From assembly GCA_038214685.1 (NCBI GenBank), contig JBBQRO010000021.1, positions 1 through 39,037 on the forward strand: a DNA stretch of 39,037 nucleotides. Direction: 5' to 3'. The position numbers and the translations under genes are program-made. This document shows positions 6,494-13,608 of the stretch, piece by piece (within the stretch, counting starts at the first letter, position 1; each line of letters begins with the position of its first letter). The DNA is from CADCTB01 sp038214685. GTDB lineage: Bacteria > Actinomycetota > Acidimicrobiia > Acidimicrobiales > AC-14. The notes under the pieces are model-generated. The model was given only the letters and a program-made list of their open reading frames with translations, was not told the origin of the DNA and did no database searches.

Positions 6494-7333
6494 TCATTGC
6501 GCCGCGCCACCGAACTCAGCGAGCACAGCGTCGGAGAGAGCCGGCCAGGCGTCGACGGCCCAAGGTCCGAAGTCCCGGCCGCTGAGCACCACGCACGACA
6601 GCCCGGCCGGCGGATCTACCCAGAGGAATGACCCACTCCGGCCGAAGTGGCCGAACGACGTGGCCGAGTTGGCGGCCCCGGTCCAGTGGGGCGACTTGTC
6701 GTCTCGCACCTCGAAGCCCAGGCCCCAGTCGAGGGGATCCATACGGTTGTAGCCGGGCAGCACCCCGGCGAGACCGGGGAACGCCACCGCGGTGGCGTCG
6801 GCCAGGGTGGACGATGACACGAGCGTGGGCGCCAACAGCTCGCCGGCCAGGCGGGCGAGGTCGTCGAGCGGACCCACCAGGCCGGCGGCGGGCGAGCCCT
6901 CGAGGTGGGTAACGGCCATGCCGAGCGGTACCAGCACCGCCTCGGAGAGGTAGGTGGGGAAAGGGATACCCGCCCGGTCACCGACGAGGGCCCCGAGCAC
7001 CGTGAAGCCACGGTTCGAGTAGATGCGCCGGCGCCCGGGCGGGGCGAGGACCCGGTCGTCGTCGAACGCCAGGCCGGATGCGTGGGCCAGCAGGTGGCGC
7101 ACGGTCGACCCCGGAGGCCCAGCCGCCTCGTCGAGCGCCACCGTCCCCTCCTCGACCGCCACCAGCACAGCCAGCGCGGTGACCAGCTTGGTGACAGACG
7201 CCCACCCCCCGACCAGCGACGCGTCGCCCCGCACGTCTAGCACGCCCCGGCCTCCACCCCCGATGACCGCAGCCCGGGCGTCGGGCGCGTCCCACAGGTC
7301 GAGGGCGTCGAGGGCCCGGGCGGTGGCGGTCAG
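6494..7333 (-). CDS. Beta-lactamase-family serine hydrolase
   Basis: The product (up to 279 residues) belongs to the class C beta-lactamase/DD-peptidase-like family. The catalytic motif is SVTK (within WASVTKLVTAL), followed by the YSN motif of the second catalytic element (RRIYSNRGF). HFGRSGSFLWVD near the C-terminus takes the role of the KTG strand. There is no signal peptide, so it is probably cytoplasmic, perhaps an esterase. The first canonical start is GTG 7243. The minus-strand frame stays open with strong coding character for 30 more codons (LDALDLWDAPDARAAVIGG), which matches how family members begin. CTG 7333 is the only plausible initiator there. The gene converges on the cupin gene. 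Confidence 0.75.
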   Translation of the reverse strand: MTATARALDALDLWDAPDARAAVIGGGGRGVLDVRGDASLVGGWASVTKLVTALAVLVAVEEGTVALDEAAGPPGSTVRHLLAHASGLAFDDDRVLAPPGRRRIYSNRGFTVLGALVGDRAGIPFPTYLSEAVLVPLGMAVTHLEGSPAAGLVGPLDDLARLAGELLAPTLVSSSTLADATAVAFPGLAGVLPGYNRMDPLDWGLGFEVRDDKSPHWTGAANSATSFGHFGRSGSFLWVDPPAGLSCVVLSGRDFGPWAVDAWPALSDAVLAEFGGAAQ

Positions 7334-7579
7334 ACGATGGTGCGGCGCTGGTCGATGCCCGTGGTGGTCCCGGCCGAGGAGCTCATCGGGGTGGCGCTCC
7401 GGCGTTGGTCGTGTACCGGTTGGTTCAGGCCCAGCGGCTCATCGCGCATGATCCATCCTCCGCTTGCGAACGTCGACAGTATGGCTGCGGCCGCGGAAAT
7501 CGTCGGCCGGGCGTCCGGGATTGGTAGGGTTGGCGAGCGGCAACGCTTCCCCATGGCGGTCCACGAGGTGAATGTGACG

Positions 7580-8569
7580 ATGTCTTCCAAATCTTCTTCC
7601 TTGTCCCGCACGTCGGGTACCACGCGGCGGAGGTCCGAGGTGGCCTTTGCCTTCGCCGTGGCCGCGGCCGCCTTCGTCGGTGCCGCGCAGCCTGTAAGCG
7701 CCCAGGTCGTGGGCGGCACTGGCGGCAGCGGTGTGGCCACCGGTACCGCCAACGGCGGGAGCGGGGGCAGCTCCACGGTCACCATCAACCCCACCGCCAC
7801 GTCGGGCAGCTCGGGTGCATCCACCGCCCAGTCCGGCAGCACCAACTCCGGTGACACCGGCTCGGCCACCTCGACCGCCGCGGCCCAGCCTGCGGCGGTG
7901 TCGGGCGACTCGGGCACCTCCGGCGGCACCGGCCCGGCCACCGCCGCGCCCACGGCCACCAACACGGCCATCCTCGGTTCCGCCACCGTGGTCGGCGGAA
8001 CTGTCGCCACCGGTGGTACCGGGTCGTCAGGCGGCACCGGGGCCGCGCTCGCCATCGGCGGCGCCGACTCCTCAGCCAACAGTGGGGCTGGCTCCAACGC
8101 TGCCGCCCGCTCCGGCGACTCGGGTGTCGCCGCCAACGCCATCGCCGCTGTTTCCACGGGTGGCCAGGGTGGCCCCGCCGGTCTGGCCCTGCCGGTCGCC
8201 GGTGCCGGCGCCCCGGTCGTGAACCTCGTGGCCCTTCTGGCTCCTGGCGGCTTGGCCGCAGCCACCGGCGGATCGAGCGTCGGCTCGGCTGCTGCGGGCG
8301 GCGGCTCCGGCGGGGCGTCGATCCTCTCGGCCATGCCCATCGCCACCTCGGGTGGCTCAGGTTTCACCACCGCCGGATCGAGCTCCAACAACATCGGCCG
8401 CACCGGGCCGGCCAACAGCGCATCGCTTTCCGGTCCGCTGTCGCTGACCGGCCTCTCCAGCGGCACCGGGCCCTCCGGCTCGGCAGGGGCCCGGTCCACG
8501 CCTTCGGCCACCAACACGGCCATCCTCGGCAACGTGGCTGTCCTCGGGGGCACCGCACCCCTTCCCTGA
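7580..8569 (+). CDS. Secreted Gly/Ser/Thr/Ala-rich low-complexity protein
   Basis: The roughly 329-residue product has a long basic N-terminus (RTSGTTRRRSE), a hydrophobic Ala-rich core and QPVSA as the likely cleavage site near residue 41. It continues as low-complexity Gly, Ser, Thr, Ala and Asn sequence to the end. An ATNTAILG motif occurs twice, in the middle and near the C-terminus, each time preceded by an Ala/Thr/Pro/Ser-rich stretch and encoded by a nearly identical DNA stretch. I see no enzymatic motif and no cell-wall sorting signal. It could be a surface or matrix protein. ATG 7580 has GAGGTG 9 nt upstream; ATG 7553 is an alternative. The large opposite-strand ORF here is a GC-skew shadow. 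Confidence 0.6.
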   Translation: MSSKSSSLSRTSGTTRRRSEVAFAFAVAAAAFVGAAQPVSAQVVGGTGGSGVATGTANGGSGGSSTVTINPTATSGSSGASTAQSGSTNSGDTGSATSTAAAQPAAVSGDSGTSGGTGPATAAPTATNTAILGSATVVGGTVATGGTGSSGGTGAALAIGGADSSANSGAGSNAAARSGDSGVAANAIAAVSTGGQGGPAGLALPVAGAGAPVVNLVALLAPGGLAAATGGSSVGSAAAGGGSGGASILSAMPIATSGGSGFTTAGSSSNNIGRTGPANSASLSGPLSLTGLSSGTGPSGSAGARSTPSATNTAILGNVAVLGGTAPLP

Positions 8570-8598
8570 GCCCCGCCTGGCGCATATAGAGTGCCGCG

Positions 8599-8841
8599 AT
8601 GGCTGATCTCCTGACAGGGCTGACCGACGACGACATCACCACCCGCGGCGCACAGGGCTCCCGCATGGAGGCTGATGCCGACTCCACCGACTCGCCGACC
8701 ACGGACGGCACCGACACCGGTGACACCACCGACACCGCCGACCAGGGCGACGCGCCCGGCACCGACTCCGACAGTACCGATGCCGGCGGCACCGACTCGG
8801 ACAGCACCGACGCAGCCGACGTCGACGGTACCGACGCCTAG
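8599..8841 (+). CDS. Small acidic Asp/Ser/Thr repeat protein
   Basis: The 80-residue product is unrecognised. The first 22 residues (MADLLTGLTDDDITTRGAQG and two more) look globular or helical. The rest is a run of Thr-Asp, Ser-Asp and Gly-Thr-Asp repeats such as GTDSDSTDA, giving a very acidic, probably disordered tail. It has no signal peptide. A TATAGA element 8 nt before the ATG suggests a leaderless transcript. It lies 29 nt after the secreted low-complexity protein on the same strand, so a shared role (for example a polyanionic partner) is possible but unproven. Confidence 0.5.
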   Translation: MADLLTGLTDDDITTRGAQGSRMEADADSTDSPTTDGTDTGDTTDTADQGDAPGTDSDSTDAGGTDSDSTDAADVDGTDA

Positions 8842-8850
8842 CCGCCGGTC

Positions 8851-8970
8851 GCCCCGGTGACCGGCCCGGGAGGCCGGTCCAAGAGGCATTCGCCGGGCGG
8901 AGCCCCGGTGACCGGCCCGGGAGGCCGGTCCAAGAGGCATTCGCCGGGCGGAGCCCGGTGACCGGCCTGG
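8851..8970. repeat. 51-bp tandem repeat ahead of the JmjC gene
   Basis: Two identical 51-bp units (8851-8901 and 8902-8952) are followed by a third, partial unit that has lost one C. Each full unit holds an 8-bp perfect hairpin, GACCGGCC-CGGGA-GGCCGGTC. The third unit contributes the GTG start of the next gene, so the repeat seems to have grown at a gene boundary. Read from the GTG of unit 1, the repeat encodes 17-residue repeats that end in a TGA overlapping that start codon. Confidence 0.9.
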
Positions 8971-10157
8971 AGCGTTGCGTCGGTGACGTGCCCGGCTTCC
9001 TCGACCGCTACTGGACTCGGGCACCGCTGCATCGCGCCGGCGCCGATCCGTCGTCGTTCGAGGACCTGCTCTCGATCGTCGACCTTGACCGCTTCATCTC
9101 GTCGTCCGCGCCCCGCCTGCCCACCTTCCGACTGGTCCGCGACGGCCGCCCGCTCGATGCGGCCCGCTACACCCGGACGGCGAAGGTCGGGGGCCAGGCG
9201 GTGCCGGGCATGGGCGACCCGGGCCGCATCTTCGAGGAGTTCCGCGCCGGCGCCACCATCGTCTTCCAGGGGCTTCAGCGCTCCTGCCCGCCCCTTACTC
9301 GCTTCTGCCGGGCTCTCGAGCTGGAGCTGTCCCACGGCGTCCAGGCCAACGCCTACGTCACCCCTGCCGGCTCCCGGGGCCTCGGCGTCCACTACGACAC
9401 CCACGACGTGTTCGTCCTCCAGTTGGCGGGCACCAAGGCGTGGTCGATCCATGAGCCGGTCCTGGTCGATCCGCTGCCGTCGCAGCCCTGGAACGGAACC
9501 GAAGCCGACGCCGGGCCGGCGATCATGTCGGTGGAGCTGCAGGCCGGCGACTGCCTCTACGTGCCCCGAGGGTTCCTCCACTCGGCGCGGGCCCAGGAAC
9601 AGCTCTCCGCCCACCTGACCATCGGTGTCGTCACCACGACCTGGCACGACGTGCTTCGGGAGCTGGTGGCCGATGTCGCCGAGGAGCCGGAGTTCCGGCG
9701 GGCGCTGCCACCCGGCTACGCCGAGGATCCCGCCGGCCTGTCGGCCGGGGTGGACGAGGCAGTGGCCCGGTTCCGGAAGTGGCTCGACGGGGTGGATGTC
9801 GACGCCGTCGCCGAGGCGGCGGCCCGCCGCTTCCTGGCCGCCCGGTCGCCGCTCCTCGCCGGCCAGCTCCGCCAGCTCGGCATGGTCGAGGACCTCTCCG
9901 ATGCATCGACGGTCCGCCGGCGCCAGGGCTCGGTCTGCCACCTGACGGAAGTGGGCCATCGCCTCACCGTCGTCCTCGGCGGTGGGCGCGAGCTCGACAT
10001 GCCCGGCGCCCTAACCCCGGTCCTGGCCCGTATCCGCGCCACCGGCGCCTTCCGACTGGGCGACCTCGGTGACCTGCTCGACGGTCCCAGCCGACTCGTC
10101 CTGGGCCGCCGACTTGTGGTCGAGGGCCTGCTCGAGATCGTCGCTCTCGATGGCTGA
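8958..10157 (+). CDS. JmjC/cupin-4 family Fe(II)/2-oxoglutarate oxygenase
   Basis: The 399-residue product matches the bacterial JmjC group (cupin-4, related to ribosomal oxygenases such as E. coli YcfD/RoxA). The metal triad is visible: GVHYDTHDVF near residue 145 (His-x-Asp) and PRGFLHSA near residue 207 (second His). WTRAPLHRAGAD at the start and LQLAGTKAWSIHEP after the HxD are family landmarks. A C-terminal winged-helix-like part follows. Known relatives hydroxylate arginine or histidine in ribosomal proteins; the target here is unknown. The GTG start lies in the third copy of the 51-bp repeat. The last 8 nt overlap the next gene, so the two are co-expressed. Confidence 0.85.
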   Translation: MTGLERCVGDVPGFLDRYWTRAPLHRAGADPSSFEDLLSIVDLDRFISSSAPRLPTFRLVRDGRPLDAARYTRTAKVGGQAVPGMGDPGRIFEEFRAGATIVFQGLQRSCPPLTRFCRALELELSHGVQANAYVTPAGSRGLGVHYDTHDVFVLQLAGTKAWSIHEPVLVDPLPSQPWNGTEADAGPAIMSVELQAGDCLYVPRGFLHSARAQEQLSAHLTIGVVTTTWHDVLRELVADVAEEPEFRRALPPGYAEDPAGLSAGVDEAVARFRKWLDGVDVDAVAEAAARRFLAARSPLLAGQLRQLGMVEDLSDASTVRRRQGSVCHLTEVGHRLTVVLGGGRELDMPGALTPVLARIRATGAFRLGDLGDLLDGPSRLVLGRRLVVEGLLEIVALDG

Positions 10158-11049
10158 TCCCGTCTGCTCGGCGGTGTCGCTGGCCCGGGAGGAGCCGCTT
10201 CAGGCGACGGCGTCCATGGTGCGCAACTGGGTGCTGGTCGAGCACCCGGGTGCCTGGGGGCCGGCGGCGCTGAGTGAGAGCGGGCTGCCGGCGCACCTGT
10301 CCGAGGGCCTGGCCGCCCGGGCCCGCGAGCACGGGTTCCGTGTCCTGCTCCTGCGCCGCCCGGTGCGGCCTTCCGACGGTTCCCGGCAGTGCTTCATCGC
10401 CCACTCCGGCCGTCACCGCCGCTGGATCGAGGAGCGGGTGGTCGGGGACCTTGACGAGTTGCTCGACGTCGACTTCTCACCCCTGCGCCAGGGCGAGCCG
10501 CTGGGCTTCGGCACTCCCCGCCAGGCGCCGCTGTACCTGGTCTGCACCAACGGCCGCCACGACCAGTGCTGCGCCAACCTCGGCCGCCCGGTGGCCCGGG
10601 CCCTGCTGGCCCGCGGCGACGGGGCGGTCTGGGAGTCGTCGCATTTCGGCGGCGACCGCTTCGCCGGCAACCTGGTCTGCCTGCCCCACGGGATGTACTT
10701 CGGACGGCTCGCACCCGTCGACGCCCTACGGGTGGTGGCCGGCTACGAGGGCGGCACGGTGGCGCTGGACCACTACCGGGGCCGGGCCGGCGAGCCCTTC
10801 GCCGCCCAGGCCGCCGAGCACTTCCTGCGCGCCCGGGAAGACCTGCTGGGCGTCGACGACCTGGTGGTGACCGGGCATCGCCGACAGGACGACGGCGTGG
10901 TGCAGGTCGGCTTCGACGGTCCGGGCGGGCGGCGCTACGAGGTTCGGGTCCAGGTTCGTCCCGCCGCCGAGGCCCGTCCTCTGAGCTGCCACGCCGGCTC
11001 GGAAGGGCACCCGCCCACGTATGCACTGGTCGACGTGAACGGCCGTTGA
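10150..11049 (+). CDS. Sucrase/ferredoxin-like protein
   Basis: The 299-residue product belongs to the sucrase/ferredoxin-like family (thioredoxin-like fold, probably binding a [2Fe-2S] cluster). Landmarks are VCTNGRHDQCCANLGRPVA near residue 132, holding Cys, Cys-Cys and His residues, and SSHFGGDRFAGNLVCLPHGM further on, with the His-x-Gly-Gly and another Cys. The name sucrase is historical, and the biochemical role is a likely redox function. ATG 10150 overlaps the stop of the JmjC oxygenase gene by 8 nt. An iron-sulfur protein translated with a Fe(II)-dependent oxygenase suggests it could supply electrons or iron, but that is an inference. Confidence 0.85.
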   Translation: MADPVCSAVSLAREEPLQATASMVRNWVLVEHPGAWGPAALSESGLPAHLSEGLAARAREHGFRVLLLRRPVRPSDGSRQCFIAHSGRHRRWIEERVVGDLDELLDVDFSPLRQGEPLGFGTPRQAPLYLVCTNGRHDQCCANLGRPVARALLARGDGAVWESSHFGGDRFAGNLVCLPHGMYFGRLAPVDALRVVAGYEGGTVALDHYRGRAGEPFAAQAAEHFLRAREDLLGVDDLVVTGHRRQDDGVVQVGFDGPGGRRYEVRVQVRPAAEARPLSCHAGSEGHPPTYALVDVNGR

Positions 11050-11066
11050 ACGCTGTCGGGCGGGCT

Positions 11067-11082
11067 TGTGAAATGAATCACA
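11067..11082 (+). promoter_or_regulatory. CRP/FNR-type operator
   Basis: TGTGAAATGAATCACA is an exact TGTGA-N6-TCACA palindrome, the CRP-family consensus (GlxR/CRP in actinobacteria). A candidate -10 TAGGGT lies at 11101-11106, placing the site near position -39 of the inferred start point, close to a class II activator position. It would control the HAD-like gene at 11218. Confidence 0.6.
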
Positions 11083-11217
11083 TGGCGAGGACGAGGCTGA
11101 TAGGGTTGGCACTGAGCCACTGAGTACAGGTTCGTCGCCCAGCTCCCGCGTCGGCCCGCGTCGGCCTGTGACGCATCAGCCTTCGGTGCCCATCTTTCAC
11201 GAAGGGACTTCCCCAAA

Positions 11218-12405
11218 ATGCCCAACTCCATTGGCGCGCCCGAACCCGAGGCGCCCCCACCCCGACCCACCGACCAGCGGGCCGCCTTCTTCGGCCTCGA
11301 CACCCTGATCCCCGGATCCAGCCTGTACCTGCTCGCCCAAGGCCTGCAGCGGCGCCACTTCTACGGTCGGGCCGAGCTGCTCGGGTTCGCCTGGCAGCAG
11401 CTGGTCTTCCGGGCCGGCCCGGCCAGCGGGCCTCAGACGCGCACGTCGCAGGACGCCGCCCTGTCGTTCGTGGCCGGCAAGCACCGGCCCGAGCTCCGGG
11501 CCCTGGCCCGCGAGATCGCCGACGAGCGCATCGTGCCCCAGGTGTACCCCGACCTGGCCGAGCTCATCGAGGCCCACCGGGCCGCCGGGGCCCTCACCTT
11601 CGTCACCACCGCGGCACCGGCCGAGCTGGCCGAGATCGTGGCCCACGGTCTGGGCATGACGGGCGGTTTGGGCACCACCGCCGAGGTCGACGCCGAGGAG
11701 CGCTACAGCGGCCGCCTGACCGGCACCGTCCTCCAAGGGGTGGCCAAGGCCGGCGCGGTCGAGGCCCACGCGGCGCGGGCCGGCATCGACCTGTCGGCCT
11801 CCGTCGCCTACTCCGATTCCATCAACGACCTGCCCCTGCTCGAACTGGTCGGTCAGGCCGAGGTCGTCAACCCCGACCGCCAGCTGCGCAAGGTGGCCCA
11901 GCGCCGGGGATGGCGGGTCCACGACGTGCGGCCGGCCACCCGTCGGCCCACCCAGCCCGGGGCGGCACCGGTGCCGAATAGAGTCGCCGCTCTCGGCCTG
12001 GCCTCGCCGGTGGAGGCCGACGGGGCGGCCGTCCGGCGCGGCGCGACCCACCACTTCACTACCGACGACCCCGCCGCCCTGCTCCGCGAGCTGGAGGAGA
12101 GCGGCCAGTTCCGCCGCGACACCCGCATGGGTGCCATCTTTCACCGCGGCCAGGTCTCCCTGCGGGAGGTCTCGCCGACCCACAGCCTGCACATCACCGT
12201 GGGCAAGGGCAACAAGGTGTCGGCCCACGTCGATCGGTACTCGCCTCTGGCCAACAACCAGCCTGAGCAGCTGGCCCGCTATGCCCTCCACCGGGTTGCG
12301 GCCCACAACGTGGCCGGGATTGCCGGCGAGCTGGCCCGGCTCATCCCCGGCCATCAGAAGCGCCGCCGTCCCTGCGCCCGCCAGTCGCCTTCCGCCGACC
12401 TCTAG
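11218..12405 (+). CDS. HAD-IB-like protein lacking the catalytic nucleophile
   Basis: The 395-residue product has a SerB-like HAD-IB core (residues 20-240) and an unrecognised C-terminal domain of about 110 residues containing HSLHITVGKGNKVSAHVDRY. Motif III Lys (GVAKAG) and motif IV (YSDSINDLPLLELVG near residue 198) are intact. Motif I, normally FFDxDxT, reads FFGLDTLIPGSS: the nucleophile Asp is Gly and one residue is deleted, so phosphatase activity should be lost. Motif II has TTAAP where Ser is usual. ATG 11218 has GAAGGGA upstream. The reading frame is otherwise intact, which argues for a retained pseudoenzyme. Its stop shares the four bases CTAG with the stop of the convergent SpoIID-like gene. 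Confidence 0.75.
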   Translation: MPNSIGAPEPEAPPPRPTDQRAAFFGLDTLIPGSSLYLLAQGLQRRHFYGRAELLGFAWQQLVFRAGPASGPQTRTSQDAALSFVAGKHRPELRALAREIADERIVPQVYPDLAELIEAHRAAGALTFVTTAAPAELAEIVAHGLGMTGGLGTTAEVDAEERYSGRLTGTVLQGVAKAGAVEAHAARAGIDLSASVAYSDSINDLPLLELVGQAEVVNPDRQLRKVAQRRGWRVHDVRPATRRPTQPGAAPVPNRVAALGLASPVEADGAAVRRGATHHFTTDDPAALLRELEESGQFRRDTRMGAIFHRGQVSLREVSPTHSLHITVGKGNKVSAHVDRYSPLANNQPEQLARYALHRVAAHNVAGIAGELARLIPGHQKRRRPCARQSPSADL

Positions 12406-13433
12406 CCGTTTCGCGGTTCCCGGTTGGCCGGACGGGGGGTCGGGGGGCCTTGCCTCCGCCCTATGGTGATGGCCCCGCCGCCGGCAGCGAGCACGAGCAC
12501 CGTGGCGGCCAGGAACCACGGGCCCTCACCCGGCGGCGACGCCACGGCGGTGAGAACCCGGGCCGGGCGCCGGAGCACCGGGGTGGCGTCGACAACCAAC
12601 GACGTCACGGGAGGCGACGCCTCGGGCCGGTGGGACTCAGGCGGCACGACCCGCACACCGTCGCCGGCGGGCGTGATCCGCCACTCGCCAGCCCCTCCGA
12701 CCGCCAGCTCCGCCCCGGCGCCGTCGACCACACGAAAGGCGCCGGCAGCGGAGAGACGAACGCTGGACGCGCTCATGACCAGGGCCACCTTGATGGTGGA
12801 GGGCAGACGACCCCCCGCTGGGGTGGGCACTACCCCGTAATAGGCGTTGAGGATCTCACTGGTCGACCGGCCCGCCGTGGCCATGGCCATGGCGCCGTTC
12901 TGGCTCATGGCCTGCGGCCCGTTGGCCGTCGAGGAGTAGCTGGCCCGGATCGGGCGGCCTCCCGACAGCAGGGCTCGCCCTGCGGTGGCCTCCACCGCCG
13001 GCAGCCAGCCGTAGCCCTGCGCCCGACCCTCGGCGTCGAGGCCCCGGTACACCTGGCAGGTGGCGGTGGCGCAGATGTCGGCGCCCACCGCCCGCCACCG
13101 GTCGTCCCCGATCATCGCAGTGTGCGATGCGTAGGTGCGCGCCGCGATGGCCTGGGCCTGGAGGGCCGCGACCGGCCAGCTCGGAGGCACCTCATCGATG
13201 CCCCGCACGTACTCCTCGAGCCCCAGGTCGTTGCGTACGGCCAGGCTCCGCCCGTTCCGGAGCACCTCAATAACCCCTCGGTACGTGCCGGTCCCACCCA
13301 CGGTGAGCCCGCCGGAGTCGGCTACGGGCTCGAACCGCACGCTGCTGGCGGTCCAGCCGGCCGTTCGGGCATCGCTGTCGGCGCCCCAGGCTGCTCCCGG
13401 GGCCACGGCGACGACCGTGGCCGACAGAGCCAT
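12402..13433 (-). CDS. SpoIID/LytB-domain protein
   Basis: The product is about 343 residues. It has an N-terminal hydrophobic export segment, a SpoIID/LytB domain with LEEYVRGIDEVPPSWPVAAL near residue 72 and AQAIAARTYA just after, then DICATATCQVYRG and YSSTANGPQA. The tail carries a C-terminal membrane helix (WFLAATVLVLAAGGG) and a basic end. The domain in SpoIID is a peptidoglycan lytic transglycosylase; outside sporulators these proteins are thought to act at the cell wall. The start is uncertain: ATG 13433 leaves a short signal segment, ATT 13475 follows a GGGGG-rich stretch and would add a basic n-region (RRPPGRAFR), and TTG 13550 is also open. Confidence 0.8.
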   Translation of the reverse strand: MALSATVVAVAPGAAWGADSDARTAGWTASSVRFEPVADSGGLTVGGTGTYRGVIEVLRNGRSLAVRNDLGLEEYVRGIDEVPPSWPVAALQAQAIAARTYASHTAMIGDDRWRAVGADICATATCQVYRGLDAEGRAQGYGWLPAVEATAGRALLSGGRPIRASYSSTANGPQAMSQNGAMAMATAGRSTSEILNAYYGVVPTPAGGRLPSTIKVALVMSASSVRLSAAGAFRVVDGAGAELAVGGAGEWRITPAGDGVRVVPPESHRPEASPPVTSLVVDATPVLRRPARVLTAVASPPGEGPWFLAATVLVLAAGGGAITIGRRQGPPTPRPANREPRNG

Positions 13434-13596
13434 CAGTCGGAATGCGCGCCCCGGAGGGCGTCGGCAGGTGAGAATGCGGATCCCCCAGCGATCGAGAGCT
13501 TCGGTCCGACGGGAAGGTAGTCGACGTCGACACCTATTTCCAGTATCCAAATAGATGCGAGCGTCATCGAGCCGCCGAGCGAGCGCTCCGACGCCG

Positions 13597-13602
13597 TATC
13601 GT
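13597..13602 (+). promoter_or_regulatory. Likely -10 element of putA
   Basis: TATCGT fits the TANNNT actinobacterial -10 and is 6 nt from the putA ATG, which predicts a leaderless transcript. No clear -35 is visible. Confidence 0.4.
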
Positions 13603-13608
13603 CGGGCC

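Noticed and set aside
8851..8957. CRISPR-like array
   Set aside because: Units are directly adjacent with no unique spacers; it is a simple tandem repeat. No cas genes or other spaced repeats were seen in the window.
7330..9024. 564-codon minus-strand ORF opposite the secreted low-complexity protein
   Set aside because: It is a mirror of Gly/Ser/Thr codons in GC-rich DNA, has Val/Gly/Pro-rich text without domain features, and the plus strand has a signal peptide and ribosome binding site.
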